A stretch of DNA of 64,000 bases from Mycetocola zhadangensis. GTDB lineage: Bacteria; Actinomycetota; Actinomycetes; Actinomycetales; Microbacteriaceae. The translations under genes and the position numbers were made by a program. The stretch covers positions 62,001 through 126,000 of the forward strand of contig NZ_RCWJ01000001.1 in assembly GCF_003668565.1 (NCBI RefSeq). The letters run 5' to 3'. The notes under the pieces were generated by a model. The model searched no databases, was not told where the DNA came from, and was given only the letters and a program-made list of their open reading frames with translations. Below, in pieces: positions 53,882 to 62,845 of this stretch; position 1 is the stretch's first letter; every line of letters starts with the position of its first letter.

Positions 53882-55023
53882 AAGCAGTTCACTTCGGCGC
53901 AGGCAACATCGGACGAGGATTCGTCGGTTTGTTGCTCCACGACGCCGGTTATGAAGTTGTCTTCGCCGACGTGAACGCGGAGCTCATCGACGCGCTAAAC
54001 GCATCGCCGAGCTATGAGGTGCACGAGGTCGGTGACGGTGGGGGAGTCCGCACCGTCACCGGCTACCGTGCCGTCAACAGCGCGACGAGCGAGAACGAGC
54101 TCATCGCCGAAATCCAGACGGCCGACGTCGTCACGACCGCCGTCGGCCCGAACATCCTCAGGTTCGTGGCCCCGGTGATCGCACGGGCACTCGCCCTTCG
54201 CGACTCCGGTCTCGCACCGCTCGCCGTGATGGCCTGCGAGAACGCCATCAACGCCACCGACCTGCTGAAGACCGAGGTTCAGGCGAGCGTCGGGCCCGAC
54301 GAGTGGGACGCGCTCACGGCTCGAGCGGTCTTCGCCAACACCGCTGTCGACCGCATCGTGCCTGGCCAGGACCCGGCAGCTGGCATCGACGTCACCGTCG
54401 AGACCTTCTATGAGTGGGTAATCGAGTCCACTCCGTTCGGCGACGCCCGCCCCGAGATCCCCGGCGCCACCTTTGTCGACGCCCTCGGCCCGTACATCGA
54501 GCGCAAGCTCTTCACGGTGAACACGGGCCACGCGACAGCGGCGTACTACGGCTTCGCGGCCGGCATCGACAAGATCTCCGACGTGCTGCAGAACACCGAG
54601 GCAACGGATGCTGTCCGCCACGTTCTCGAGGAGACCTCCAGTCTCCTCGTGGCCAAGCACGGCATCGATGCCGAGGTGCAGCGCGCGTATCGGGAGAAGA
54701 TTCTCACCCGCTTCGCTAACCCACACCTGCCGGACACTGTCCAGCGGGTGGGGCGCCAGCCGCTTCGGAAGCTCAGCCGCGACGAGCGGTTCATCGGCCC
54801 GGCAGCGCAGCTTGCCGAGCGCGGCCTTGGCCACGCAGCCCTCGTGGACGCCATGGGCAAAGCCCTGCAATTCGACGTGGCCGATGACGAGCAGTCGACC
54901 GAGATGCGGGCCATGCTGGCCGATCTCAGCCCGACCGAATTCGTTGAGCGGGTCACGGGACTTGCACCGGAGCATCCGCTCTTCGAAGAACTTGTCACTG
55001 TCGTCTCCGCCCGATCGAACTAG
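53878..55023 (+). CDS. mtlD: Mannitol-1-phosphate 5-dehydrogenase
   Basis: 381 aa. NAD-binding [13 protein letters not shown] at the N-terminus, [11 protein letters not shown] near residue 155, and [16 protein letters not shown] near 210 with the catalytic Lys. It oxidises mannitol-1-phosphate to fructose-6-phosphate, the last step of the operon. No terminator hairpin was seen behind it; the infA promoter follows within 13 bp. Confidence 0.96.
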   Translation: MKAVHFGAGNIGRGFVGLLLHDAGYEVVFADVNAELIDALNASPSYEVHEVGDGGGVRTVTGYRAVNSATSENELIAEIQTADVVTTAVGPNILRFVAPVIARALALRDSGLAPLAVMACENAINATDLLKTEVQASVGPDEWDALTARAVFANTAVDRIVPGQDPAAGIDVTVETFYEWVIESTPFGDARPEIPGATFVDALGPYIERKLFTVNTGHATAAYYGFAAGIDKISDVLQNTEATDAVRHVLEETSSLLVAKHGIDAEVQRAYREKILTRFANPHLPDTVQRVGRQPLRKLSRDERFIGPAAQLAERGLGHAALVDAMGKALQFDVADDEQSTEMRAMLADLSPTEFVERVTGLAPEHPLFEELVTVVSARSN

Positions 55024-55035
55024 GGCAGGCGCCAG

Positions 55036-55065
55036 TTGGCGAAAAGGCGATAAATACCATAAGAT
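55036..55065 (+). promoter_or_regulatory. Promoter of infA, TTGGCG-18-TAAGAT
   Basis: TTGGCG (55036-55041) and TAAGAT (55060-55065) with an 18-bp spacer; start near 55072, leader about 100 nt. It gives the alpha-operon genes their own promoter, needed because a mannitol operon lies upstream. Confidence 0.6.
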
Positions 55066-55172
55066 TGTCTGTTGGTGCTTTGTGCACGCTTCTGGCGTGT
55101 CATCCACAAGGACTTAGATGCACCAAAATCCACCGCACGACCAGTGCAACTATTTTTAGCGACAGTGAGGCT

Positions 55173-55394
55173 ATGGCCAAAAAAGACGGTGTCATTGAGA
55201 TCGAAGGCGCAATTGTCGAAGCTCTGCCCAACGCGATGTTCCGCGTTGAGCTGACCAACGGCCACCGCGTTCTTGCCACGATTAGCGGCAAGATGCGCCA
55301 GCACTACATCCGCATCCTCCCCGAGGACCGCGTCATCGTAGAGCTAAGCCCCTACGATCTGACCCGCGGCCGGATCGTTTACCGCTACAAGTAA
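55173..55394 (+). CDS. infA: Translation initiation factor IF-1
   Basis: 73 aa, an OB-fold protein: [19 protein letters not shown] at the start and [13 protein letters not shown] at the end. ATG 55173 (GTGAGG ahead) is the family start; the longer in-frame start has no similarity. It assists IF-2 and IF-3 at the A site. Confidence 0.98.
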   Translation: MAKKDGVIEIEGAIVEALPNAMFRVELTNGHRVLATISGKMRQHYIRILPEDRVIVELSPYDLTRGRIVYRYK

Positions 55395-55490
55395 GGCGCA
55401 CTGTAAGTAACGGCCGCGTTGCGCCCGTTCGTACACTCCTGTGTTCGAAACGAGCGAACTCGGTACGACGACAGCGAGAGAGAGAAATTC

Positions 55491-55604
55491 ATGAAGGTCA
55501 AGCCAAGCGTCAAGAAGATTTGCGACAAGTGCAAGGTCATCCGTCGCAACGGACGCGTCATGGTCATCTGCGAGAACCCGCGCCACAAGCAGCGCCAGGG
55601 CTAA
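55491..55604 (+). CDS. rpmJ: 50S ribosomal protein L36
   Basis: 37 aa. [19 protein letters not shown] with the zinc ligands Cys-x2-Cys, then Cys and His near the end ([13 protein letters not shown]), so it is the zinc-binding C+ form. AGAGAGAGAAATTC precedes the ATG. Too short for most ORF callers. Confidence 0.97.
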   Translation: MKVKPSVKKICDKCKVIRRNGRVMVICENPRHKQRQG

Positions 55605-55623
55605 TTCTCCGCTCGTCGGAGAA
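55605..55623 (+). terminator. Short hairpin behind rpmJ
   Basis: TTCTCCG (55605-55611) pairs with CGGAGAA (55617-55623), 7 bp, 5-nt loop, starting right at the stop codon. It is not followed by T residues; it may modulate readthrough into rpsM across the 154-bp gap. Confidence 0.4.
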
Positions 55624-55758
55624 CACGCAGTACCAGCACAACGCAGCATTCGCTGCACAATATCGGCAGTTCCAGATCTCATTCGAGGGACACCTCGGGT
55701 CGGAGGCCCGGGCACAGGAACTGCTCCACACCTCCACTAACTCCTAGGAGAAGCCACC

Positions 55759-56133
55759 ATGGCACGTCTCGCCGGCGTAGACATTCCTCGCGATAAGCGC
55801 GTGGAAATCGCACTGACGTACATTTACGGTGTTGGACGCACGAGGGCTCTGAAGACCCTCGTCGACACCGGCATCAGCGGAGACATCCGCGTGAAGGATC
55901 TCAGCGACGACCAGTTGGTCCTGCTGCGTGACTACATCGAAGGCAACTACAAGGTAGAGGGTGACCTCCGCCGTGAAGTTCAGGCCGACATTCGCCGCAA
56001 GGTTGAGATCGGTAGCTACGAGGGCATCCGTCACCGTCGCGGCCTGCCCGTTCGTGGACAGCGCACCAAGACCAACGCTCGTACCCGTAAGGGCCCGAAG
56101 CGCACAGTTGCCGGCAAGAAGAAGGCTCGCTAG
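55759..56133 (+). CDS. rpsM: 30S ribosomal protein S13
   Basis: 124 aa. [19 protein letters not shown] start and the C-terminal [19 protein letters not shown] signature. It bridges 30S and 50S subunits. TAGGAGAAG precedes the ATG. Confidence 0.98.
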   Translation: MARLAGVDIPRDKRVEIALTYIYGVGRTRALKTLVDTGISGDIRVKDLSDDQLVLLRDYIEGNYKVEGDLRREVQADIRRKVEIGSYEGIRHRRGLPVRGQRTKTNARTRKGPKRTVAGKKKAR

Positions 56134-56177
56134 GCCCCGGCCTTCGAGCTCTTCGCCGAAAGATTTAGGAGATATTC

Positions 56178-56576
56178 ATGGCTGCACCCAAAACGGCTGC
56201 CCGCAAGCCGCGTAAAAAAGAGAAGAAGAACATTGCTGTGGGCCAGGCCCACATCAAGTCGACCTTCAACAACACGATCGTTTCGATCACCGACCCGACC
56301 GGCGCTGTCATCAGCTGGGCTTCGTCAGGTGGAGTTGGCTTCAAGGGTTCGCGTAAGTCGACCCCGTTCGCCGCTCAGCTTGCTGCAGAGTCCGCTGCCC
56401 GCCAGGCACAGGAACACGGCATGAAGAAGGTTGACGTCTTCGTCAAGGGACCCGGTTCAGGCCGCGAGACCGCGATCCGTTCACTTCAGGCCGCTGGCCT
56501 CGAGGTCGGTTCGATCAACGATGTCACCCCGCAGGCGCACAACGGTTGTCGCCCGCCGAAGCGTCGCCGCGTTTAA
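56178..56576 (+). CDS. rpsK: 30S ribosomal protein S11
   Basis: 132 aa. [19 protein letters not shown] and the C-terminal [18 protein letters not shown], which are diagnostic. It forms part of the platform and mRNA path. AGGAGA at good spacing. rpsD, usually next, is absent. Confidence 0.98.
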   Translation: MAAPKTAARKPRKKEKKNIAVGQAHIKSTFNNTIVSITDPTGAVISWASSGGVGFKGSRKSTPFAAQLAAESAARQAQEHGMKKVDVFVKGPGSGRETAIRSLQAAGLEVGSINDVTPQAHNGCRPPKRRRV

Positions 56577-56591
56577 GCACTTTCGATTCTT

Positions 56592-56633
56592 GACGATTGA
56601 GCGGCGCCGGATCTCTGGTGCTGCTCAATCGTC
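56592..56633 (+). promoter_or_regulatory. Long hairpin in the rpsK-rpoA gap
   Basis: GACGATTGAGC (56592-56602) pairs with GCTCAATCGTC (56623-56633); the helix continues inward with six more pairs, two of them G-U, around an 8-nt loop. No T tract follows. A smaller AAGTGTC/GACACTT hairpin follows before rpoA (about 56666-56688). These may mark a processing or attenuation site where rpsD is missing. Confidence 0.5.
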
Positions 56634-56705
56634 GGCTCGGACACAACTTCATACCTCGTCATTGCAAGTGTCATATAGCGGACACTTAGCCGAAAGGAAC
56701 ACATA

Positions 56706-57698
56706 GTGCTTATTGCACAGCGCCCAACGCTCACCGAAGAGAACATCTCAGAGTTCCGCAGCCGGTTCGTGATTGAGCCCCTGGAGCCTGGCTTCGGTTA
56801 CACCCTCGGTAACTCGCTTCGCCGTACCCTGCTGTCCTCCATCCCGGGCGCTGCTGTAACCAGCATCCGCATCGACGGTGTGCTTCACGAGTTCAGCACC
56901 ATCCCCGGTGTCAAGGAAGATGCAACCGAAATCATCCTGAACATCAAGGGTCTCGTTGTCTCAAGCGAGCACGATGAGCCGATCACCGCTTACCTCCGTA
57001 AGACCGGTGCAGGTCAGGTCACCGCCGCAGACATCTCGGCTCCGGCCGGTGTCGAGGTCCACAACCCGGAACTCGTCATCGCAACGCTGAACGACAAGGC
57101 GAAGTTCGAACTCGAACTCACCATCGAGCGTGGCCGTGGCTATGTGTCAGCGACGCAGAACCGCAACGAGTTCTCCGAAGCCGGCCAGATCCCCGTCGAC
57201 TCGATCTACTCGCCCGTTCTCAAGGTCACCTACCGCGTCGAGGCAACTCGTGCCGGTGAGCGCACCGACTTCGACCGCCTGGTCGTCGATGTCGAGACGA
57301 AGCCGGCCATCACGCCGCGCGACGCCATCGCATCCGCCGGTAAGACCCTCGTTGAACTGTTCGGCCTCGCTCGCGAGCTGAACAACGCAGCAGAGGGCAT
57401 CGAGATCGGCCCGGCACCGGTTGACGCCGTTCTGCCCGGCGAGCTCTCGATTCCGATCGAAGACCTCGACCTGTCGGTTCGTTCCTACAACTGCCTCAAG
57501 CGCGAAGGCATCAACACGGTCTCCGAGCTTGTTGCTCTGAGCGAGACTCAGTTGATGAACATCCGCAACTTCGGACAGAAGTCGGTTGACGAGGTTCGCG
57601 ACAAGCTCGTGGAAATGGGCCTTTCGCTCAAGGATTCGGTTCCCGGATTCGACGGCGCCCACTTCTACTCGGGCTACGACGACGAGACAAGCAACTAA
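56706..57698 (+). CDS. rpoA: RNA polymerase alpha subunit
   Basis: 330 aa. N-terminal dimerisation domain ([20 protein letters not shown]) and C-terminal DNA/activator-binding domain ([16 protein letters not shown], with the [11 protein letters not shown] helix). GTG 56706 has GAAAGGAAC upstream. Two hairpins precede it. Downstream rplQ is 47 bp away. Confidence 0.98.
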   Translation: MLIAQRPTLTEENISEFRSRFVIEPLEPGFGYTLGNSLRRTLLSSIPGAAVTSIRIDGVLHEFSTIPGVKEDATEIILNIKGLVVSSEHDEPITAYLRKTGAGQVTAADISAPAGVEVHNPELVIATLNDKAKFELELTIERGRGYVSATQNRNEFSEAGQIPVDSIYSPVLKVTYRVEATRAGERTDFDRLVVDVETKPAITPRDAIASAGKTLVELFGLARELNNAAEGIEIGPAPVDAVLPGELSIPIEDLDLSVRSYNCLKREGINTVSELVALSETQLMNIRNFGQKSVDEVRDKLVEMGLSLKDSVPGFDGAHFYSGYDDETSN

Positions 57699-57745
57699 GG
57701 CTCGTCCCCGGACGCCCTTTCATTTTTTGATACTGGAGATACAAC

Positions 57746-58276
57746 ATGCCTACGCCCACTAAAGGCCCCCGCCTCGGAGGCGGCCCAGCGCACGAGCGTT
57801 TGATGCTCGCCAACCTGGCCGCTGCCCTGTTCACGCACAAGAGCATCAAGACCACCGAGACGAAGGCCAAGCGCCTCCGCCCGGTCGCCGAGCGGCTCAT
57901 CACGTTCGCAAAGCGGGGCGACCTGCACTCACGTCGTCGCGTCATGCGCACGATCGGTGACACCTCGGTTGTTCACGAGCTCTTCACCGAGATTGCTCCG
58001 CTCGTCGCAGAGCGCGAGGGTGGATACACCCGCATCACGAAGCTCGGCTTCCGTAAGGGCGACAACGCCTCGATGGTGCAGATCGAGCTCGTTCTCGAGC
58101 CCGTCACCCCCAAGGTGAAGAAGTCGAAGCCCGCAGCGGCTGAGACTCCTGTCGTCGCAGAAGAGACCGCTCCTGAGGTTGAGGCTGAAGAGCCCGCAAC
58201 CGAGGCCGCTCCCGAGGCAGAGGCTGTTGAAGCCGAGGCTGAGGTCGTCGAAGCTGAAAAGACCGACGAGAAGTAG
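57746..58276 (+). CDS. rplQ: 50S ribosomal protein L17 with acidic C-terminal extension
   Basis: 176 aa against about 120. The core ([20 protein letters not shown] to [19 protein letters not shown]) ends near residue 117. A Glu/Ala-rich tail of about 55 residues follows, with Lys only near its start. L17 lies close to the tunnel exit. GGAGATACAAC precedes the ATG. A perfect hairpin ends the transcript. Confidence 0.95.
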   Translation: MPTPTKGPRLGGGPAHERLMLANLAAALFTHKSIKTTETKAKRLRPVAERLITFAKRGDLHSRRRVMRTIGDTSVVHELFTEIAPLVAEREGGYTRITKLGFRKGDNASMVQIELVLEPVTPKVKKSKPAAAETPVVAEETAPEVEAEEPATEAAPEAEAVEAEAEVVEAEKTDEK

Positions 58277-58290
58277 CATCCGTTTCGTTC

Positions 58291-58324
58291 GAAGCCCCCG
58301 CCATCTTTTGATGGCGGGGGCTTC
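58291..58324 (+). terminator. Rho-independent-type terminator after rplQ
   Basis: GAAGCCCCCGCCAT (58291-58304) and ATGGCGGGGGCTTC (58311-58324), perfect 14-bp stem, 6-nt loop CTTTTG. The tail GTCGTTGG is only weakly T-rich. Confidence 0.8.
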
Positions 58325-58394
58325 GTCGTTGGCGCATTCGATGTCAGGTGACGGGTGGCGGTTCAGCCCGCCGAGCGCCTCCCGGGAAGCCCGA

Positions 58395-58400
58395 TAAACT
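58395..58400 (+). promoter_or_regulatory. Candidate -10 box TAAACT for leaderless truA
   Basis: TAAACT ends 6 nt before GTG 58407; there is a terminator upstream and no clear Shine-Dalgarno sequence, so a leaderless mRNA is likely. Confidence 0.4.
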
Positions 58401-58406
58401 TTCGAG

Positions 58407-59333
58407 GTGGACCCCGCCCCAACCAGCACCAGATTTCGGCTCGACATCGCCTATGACGGCACCCACTTCGCCGGCTGGGCAAAACAACCAGGGCTGCGAA
58501 CCGTCCAGGGTGTGCTTGAAGACGCCATCACCACGATTCTTGGCAAGCACGGTGATCGCATTCTCGTTGCCGTCGCCGGGCGCACGGACACGGGCGTCCA
58601 CGCAACGGGCCAGGTCGCCCACCTCGACCTCGACGAAGACCGTGCCGCGCGGGTTCGCCGCGGCAGGCCAGCAAAGGATGGCCTGCACCCGACCGGGAGC
58701 GCCCTGCGGCGCAAAGTAAACGGCGTGCTCGGGCAGTACCCGGATGTCCTCATCACGAATGCTCGGCCGGCCGCGCCAGGGTTCGACGCCCGTTTCTCCG
58801 CGATCTGGCGCCGCTACGAGTATCGAATCAGCGACAGCATCTCGTTTCGCAACCCGCTTGAACGCGCGCAGACCGTGTGGCACCCCTCACCGCTCGACGT
58901 CGACAGAATGAACGCCGCCGCTGAGTCCCTCGTCGGCCTGCACGACTTCGCAACGTACTGCCGGCCCAGGGAGGGCAGGACCACGATTCGAACCCTGCAG
59001 CGCTTCGGCTGGACCCGGGACTCCGAAGGTGTACTCGTTGCTGACGTCCGCGCCGACGCGTTCTGCCACAGCATGGTTCGCGCGCTCGTCGGCGTCTGTG
59101 TTGCCGTGGGGGAGGGCAAGCTCGAAGTCGCCGATGCCGAGCGGCTGCGCGCCGAAGTGACTCGCTCCAACGAGTTCGCCGTGATGCCAGCGCGCGGCCT
59201 GACCCTCGCCGAGGTCGGCTACCCAAACGACGCCCTGCTTGGCCAGCGCGCGGCGCTCACACGTCAGCGACGATCGCTCGACGACGGGCGTGATCCTTTC
59301 GCTGAGTTTGACGACGATGATGAGGCCGGGTAA
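58407..59333 (+). CDS. truA: tRNA pseudouridine synthase A
   Basis: 308 aa, slightly longer than E. coli TruA. Catalytic Asp61 in GRTDTGVHA, plus YDGTHFAGW at the start. It modifies positions 38-40 of the tRNA anticodon arm. GTG start. The last 25 bases of the gene contain the rplM promoter. The acidic C-terminal tail (EFDDDDEAG) is an unusual end. Confidence 0.95.
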   Translation: MDPAPTSTRFRLDIAYDGTHFAGWAKQPGLRTVQGVLEDAITTILGKHGDRILVAVAGRTDTGVHATGQVAHLDLDEDRAARVRRGRPAKDGLHPTGSALRRKVNGVLGQYPDVLITNARPAAPGFDARFSAIWRRYEYRISDSISFRNPLERAQTVWHPSPLDVDRMNAAAESLVGLHDFATYCRPREGRTTIRTLQRFGWTRDSEGVLVADVRADAFCHSMVRALVGVCVAVGEGKLEVADAERLRAEVTRSNEFAVMPARGLTLAEVGYPNDALLGQRAALTRQRRSLDDGRDPFAEFDDDDEAG

Positions 59334-59336
59334 GGT
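59308..59336 (+). promoter_or_regulatory. Promoter of rplM-rpsI, TTGACG-17-TAAGGT
   Basis: TTGACG (59308-59313) and TAAGGT (59331-59336) with a 17-bp spacer; the -10 box includes the truA stop codon. Start near 59343, leader about 126 nt. Confidence 0.75.
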
Positions 59337-59468
59337 TGCTCCTTGGTGTCCACACTCCCTGCAGTGCGGCACCCGAAGTTGAGCCCTCCACCTGCGGCGT
59401 TCTAATCAGAACTCCCAACGGAGCGGGATTCACGACCAACCAACTTACGACAAGAAAGCAGCACTACT

Positions 59469-59915
59469 GTGACGCGCACTTATTCCCCCAAGGTCTCTGA
59501 GATCCAGCGTGACTGGTTCATCATTGACGCCACCGACATTGTGCTCGGCCGTCTGGCCAGCCAGGTCGCCATCCTCCTCCGTGGAAAGCACAAGGCCACC
59601 TTTGTGAACCACATGGACACCGGTGACTTCGTCATCATCATCAACGCCGACAAGGTTGCCCTCACCGGCCAGAAGCTCCTCCAGAAGAAGGCATACCGCC
59701 ACTCGGGTTACCCGGGCGGAATCAAGGCTGTCACCTACGCCGAGCTGCTCGAGAAGAACCCGACCCGCGCGGTGGAGAAGGCTGTTCGCGGCATGCTCCC
59801 CAAGAACTCCCTCGGCGCCGCCCAGCTGCGCAAGCTGAAGGTATACACCGGTAACGAGCACCCCCACGCTGCACAGCAGCCTAAGACGTTCACCCTCGAC
59901 CAGGTCGCCCAGTAA
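59469..59915 (+). CDS. rplM: 50S ribosomal protein L13
   Basis: 148 aa. [21 protein letters not shown] start and the [12 protein letters not shown] loop. One of the first proteins in 50S assembly. GTG 59469; the Shine-Dalgarno site (AAGAAAGC) is weak. rpsI follows after 30 bp. Confidence 0.97.
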   Translation: MTRTYSPKVSEIQRDWFIIDATDIVLGRLASQVAILLRGKHKATFVNHMDTGDFVIIINADKVALTGQKLLQKKAYRHSGYPGGIKAVTYAELLEKNPTRAVEKAVRGMLPKNSLGAAQLRKLKVYTGNEHPHAAQQPKTFTLDQVAQ

Positions 59916-59945
59916 GCGCCCGGAATAGAAATAAGGATTCCTACA

Positions 59946-60431
59946 GTGGCGAAGATCGCAGATTCCATTTCAGAGACCCCGGAGAGCTTCTCCACCGAGA
60001 CGCCGGCCGAGGCAGCCCCCAAGGCAGCACGCCCCGCATTGAGCGTCCCAGGTGCAGCAGTCGGCCGTCGCAAGCAGGCCATCGCCCGCGTGCGCCTCGT
60101 CCCCGGCACCGGCACAATCACGGTCAACGGCCGTGAGCTCGCCGAGTACTTCCCGAACAAGCTGCACCAGCAGCTCATCAACGACCCGTTCACCATCCTC
60201 GACCTGGCTGGCGGCTACGACGTCATCGCTCGCATCTCCGGCGGAGGCCCCTCGGGCCAGGCCGGTGCACTGCGCCTCGGTATCGCTCGTGCGCTCAACC
60301 AGATCGACGAAGAGAACAACCGTGCAACCCTGAAGAAGGCCGGCTTCCTCTCCCGTGACGCTCGCGTCAAGGAGCGCAAGAAGGCTGGTCTCAAGAAGGC
60401 TCGTAAGGCACCTCAGTTCTCGAAGCGCTAA
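59946..60431 (+). CDS. rpsI: 30S ribosomal protein S9 with N-terminal extension
   Basis: 161 aa against about 130. Residues 1-37 are an acidic/Ala/Pro-rich extension; the core starts at [18 protein letters not shown] and ends with the conserved [12 protein letters not shown] tail that contacts P-site tRNA. GTG start with AAGGATTC upstream. Confidence 0.97.
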   Translation: MAKIADSISETPESFSTETPAEAAPKAARPALSVPGAAVGRRKQAIARVRLVPGTGTITVNGRELAEYFPNKLHQQLINDPFTILDLAGGYDVIARISGGGPSGQAGALRLGIARALNQIDEENNRATLKKAGFLSRDARVKERKKAGLKKARKAPQFSKR

Positions 60432-60458
60432 TCGCGCCTCGGATCCGGACTGCTTTTT

Positions 60459-61820
60459 ATGCCTCGTCTGTTTGGTACTGATGGTGTTCGCGGCCTCGCG
60501 AACAAGGACCTGACGGCAGACCTCGCTCTCGGCCTTGCCCAAGCCACCGCTGTGGTGCTTGGGCAGGGCCGAAGTGCTGAGGCCCGTCGTGCCGCAGGTA
60601 AGAGGCCTGTCGCCGTGCTCGCACGCGACCCCCGTATTTCCGGCGAGTTCCTGTCAGCGGCTGTTGCCGCCGGTCTCGCTTCATCCGGTGTCGATGTTCT
60701 CGACGCCGGCGTCATTCCGACTCCAGCCGCCGCGTTCCTCATCGCGGACATCGACGCCGACTTCGGCGTGATGATCTCCGCGAGCCACAACCCGGCCCCT
60801 GACAACGGAATCAAAATCTTTGCGCGTGGGGGCACGAAACTCCCCGACGCCGTCGAAGCGCGAATCGAAGAGCACCTCGACGAACCGAACTGGGCTCCGA
60901 CAGGAGCCGACGTCGGCCGTATTCGCCGCTTCGCCGACGCAGAAGACCGCTACGTTTTGCACCTGCTTGGCAGCTTGCCGCACCGGCTCGACGGCATTCA
61001 CGTCGTCCTCGACTGCGCTCACGGCGCAGCCGCTGGAGTGTCGCCTGAGGTCTTCCGCGACGCTGGCGCCCGTGTCACCGTGATCGGAAACGATCCGGAC
61101 GGCATGAACATCAACGACGGTGTCGGATCGACCCACCTTGACCTCCTGGCTAAGGCCGTGCTCGAGCACAAGGCAGATATCGGCATCGCCCACGACGGCG
61201 ACGCGGACCGCTGCCTCGCCGTTGACGCAGCAGGCAAGATCATTGATGGCGATCAGATCATGGCGATCCTCGCGGTGTCGATGAAAGAACGCGGACACCT
61301 GACAGACAACACGCTCGTGGCCACAGTGATGAGCAACCTCGGCTTGCGCATGGCCATGGAGAGTCATGGCATCTCGATGGTTCACACCAAGGTCGGCGAC
61401 CGATACGTCCTCGAAGCGATGGACGGCGGCAAGTTCGCCCTGGGCGGCGAGCAGTCCGGTCACGTCATCATGAGCGAGTTCGCGACGACGGGCGACGGCA
61501 TCCTCACCGGGCTTCACCTTGCCAGCGAGATGGCCCGCACAGGGAAGACCGCTGCTGAACTTGCCAGTGTGATGACCGTGTACCCCCAGATCCTCGTGAA
61601 CGTGCGCGATGTTGACCGCGAGGGAATCCACAAGGACGATGTCCTCGCTGAAGCCGTTCGTACCGCTGAGGCGGAACTCGGCGACACCGGTCGTGTTCTG
61701 CTTCGGCCAAGCGGCACAGAGCAGCTCGTTCGAGTCATGGTTGAGGCAGCTGACCAGACAACGGCGGACCGGCTTGCACACCAGATCGCTGACGTCGTCC
61801 GGGTCCAGCTCGCTGTCTAA
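60459..61820 (+). CDS. glmM: Phosphoglucosamine mutase
   Basis: 453 aa. GTDGVRG at the start, phosphoserine Ser109 in [15 protein letters not shown], metal-binding DGDADRCLA, and the C-terminal [12 protein letters not shown] phosphate site. It makes glucosamine-1-phosphate for cell-wall precursors and is functionally linked to the glmS gene 1 kb downstream. A weak GGATCCGG site lies before ATG 60459. Confidence 0.97.
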   Translation: MPRLFGTDGVRGLANKDLTADLALGLAQATAVVLGQGRSAEARRAAGKRPVAVLARDPRISGEFLSAAVAAGLASSGVDVLDAGVIPTPAAAFLIADIDADFGVMISASHNPAPDNGIKIFARGGTKLPDAVEARIEEHLDEPNWAPTGADVGRIRRFADAEDRYVLHLLGSLPHRLDGIHVVLDCAHGAAAGVSPEVFRDAGARVTVIGNDPDGMNINDGVGSTHLDLLAKAVLEHKADIGIAHDGDADRCLAVDAAGKIIDGDQIMAILAVSMKERGHLTDNTLVATVMSNLGLRMAMESHGISMVHTKVGDRYVLEAMDGGKFALGGEQSGHVIMSEFATTGDGILTGLHLASEMARTGKTAAELASVMTVYPQILVNVRDVDREGIHKDDVLAEAVRTAEAELGDTGRVLLRPSGTEQLVRVMVEAADQTTADRLAHQIADVVRVQLAV

Positions 61821-61853
61821 GGCGTTCGTGGTTCAACCCCGGCCGCCGCAGGT

Positions 61854-62810
61854 TTACACCTTGCGGAGCAAAACCGAACTGACCTGATGGTTGGACGCCT
61901 TACGCAGGACGAGCTTCGCGCGTGCTTTGGTGGGGCGGATGTTGTTGATCAGGTTCGGTTCGTTCACTTCGCGCCAGAAGTATCGGGCTTTTTCGCGCGC
62001 CTCATCATCGGTGAGGTCGGCGTACACGTTGAAGAACGAATTCGGATTCGTGAACGCGCCACGCTGCAGCGCCATGAAGCGTTCCTCGTACCAGGACGCA
62101 ATGTCGCTCGTGCGGGCGTCGACGAAGATACTGAAGTCGAACAGGTCAGCGACCGTCAAACGGTGCCCGTTTCCGGCGGGCTGCAGCACGTTGAGGCCTT
62201 CAACGATGAGCACGTCAGGGCGGCGGACCACCACCTGGGCATCGGAGACGATGTCGTATTTGAGATGGGAGTAGAACGGCGCCCGTACCTCCGGCGCCCC
62301 GCTCTTCACCGCACTGACAAACCGAAGCAGCGCGCGCCGGTCGTACGCCTCGGGGAAGCCTTTGCGCTCCATGATGCCGCGACGCTTCAGCTCCGCGTTC
62401 GGGTACAGAAAGCCGTCTGTGGTGATGAGCTCAACCCGAGGGGTATCAGGCCACCGCGACATCAGCTCACGGAGAAGGCGGGCGACCGTCGACTTGCCGA
62501 CGGCGACAGACCCCGCAACGCCAATGACAAACGGCGTCTGCTCCGTTGACTCACCGAGAAACGCCATCGTCGAGTCATGCAACCGTTTCGCCGCGGCAAC
62601 GTACAGGCTCAGCAACCGACTGATCGGCAGGTAGACCTCGGCGACCTCGGTCATATCGAGTCGGTCGCCCAGGCCGCGCAGCTGCACAATCTCGGAGAGG
62701 GTCAGCGGAGATTGGGTCGTCGGCGCGAGTCGCGCCCAGTCCGACCGGTCGATCTCAACAAACGGTGTGTTCTGGGTGCCGTTGTGGTGGGCGTCTCCGT
62801 GGTCAGACAT
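61854..62810 (-). CDS. coaA: Pantothenate kinase, type I
   Basis: 318 aa on the minus strand. Walker A GVAGSVAVGKSTVARLL, and the VELITTDGFLYPN, NVLQPAGNG and VDARTSDIASWYEERF segments typical of bacterial CoaA. First step of coenzyme A synthesis, usually feedback-inhibited by CoA. It converges with glmM and is divergent from glmS with only 35 bp between the starts. Confidence 0.96.
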   Translation of the reverse strand: MSDHGDAHHNGTQNTPFVEIDRSDWARLAPTTQSPLTLSEIVQLRGLGDRLDMTEVAEVYLPISRLLSLYVAAAKRLHDSTMAFLGESTEQTPFVIGVAGSVAVGKSTVARLLRELMSRWPDTPRVELITTDGFLYPNAELKRRGIMERKGFPEAYDRRALLRFVSAVKSGAPEVRAPFYSHLKYDIVSDAQVVVRRPDVLIVEGLNVLQPAGNGHRLTVADLFDFSIFVDARTSDIASWYEERFMALQRGAFTNPNSFFNVYADLTDDEAREKARYFWREVNEPNLINNIRPTKARAKLVLRKASNHQVSSVLLRKV

Positions 62811-62819
62811 AAGGTTCCC

Positions 62820-62825
62820 AGTCTA
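62820..62825 (-). promoter_or_regulatory. Candidate -10 box for coaA (TAGACT on the minus strand)
   Basis: TAGACT reading toward coaA ends 9 nt before its ATG, so the mRNA would be leaderless or nearly so. It lies within the 35-bp region shared with the glmS promoter. Confidence 0.4.
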
Positions 62826-62832
62826 TTGCCGC

Positions 62833-62838
62833 TATTCT
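62833..62838 (+). promoter_or_regulatory. Candidate -10 box TATTCT for leaderless glmS
   Basis: TATTCT ends 7 nt before ATG 62846. Its -35 position would fall at the start codon region of coaA, so the two promoters must overlap physically. Confidence 0.45.
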
Positions 62839-62845
62839 TGAGCCC

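Noticed and set aside
46493-55023. Mannitol region as a recent genomic island
   Set aside because: No integrase, insertion sequence, direct repeats or tRNA border; composition and codon use appear like the neighbours. Only the position is unusual.
60681-61781. 366-codon minus-strand frame across glmM
   Set aside because: Antisense shadow of a well-supported enzyme gene.
62811-62845. glmS ribozyme/riboswitch upstream of glmS
   Set aside because: The intergenic region is only 35 bp, too short for the element.
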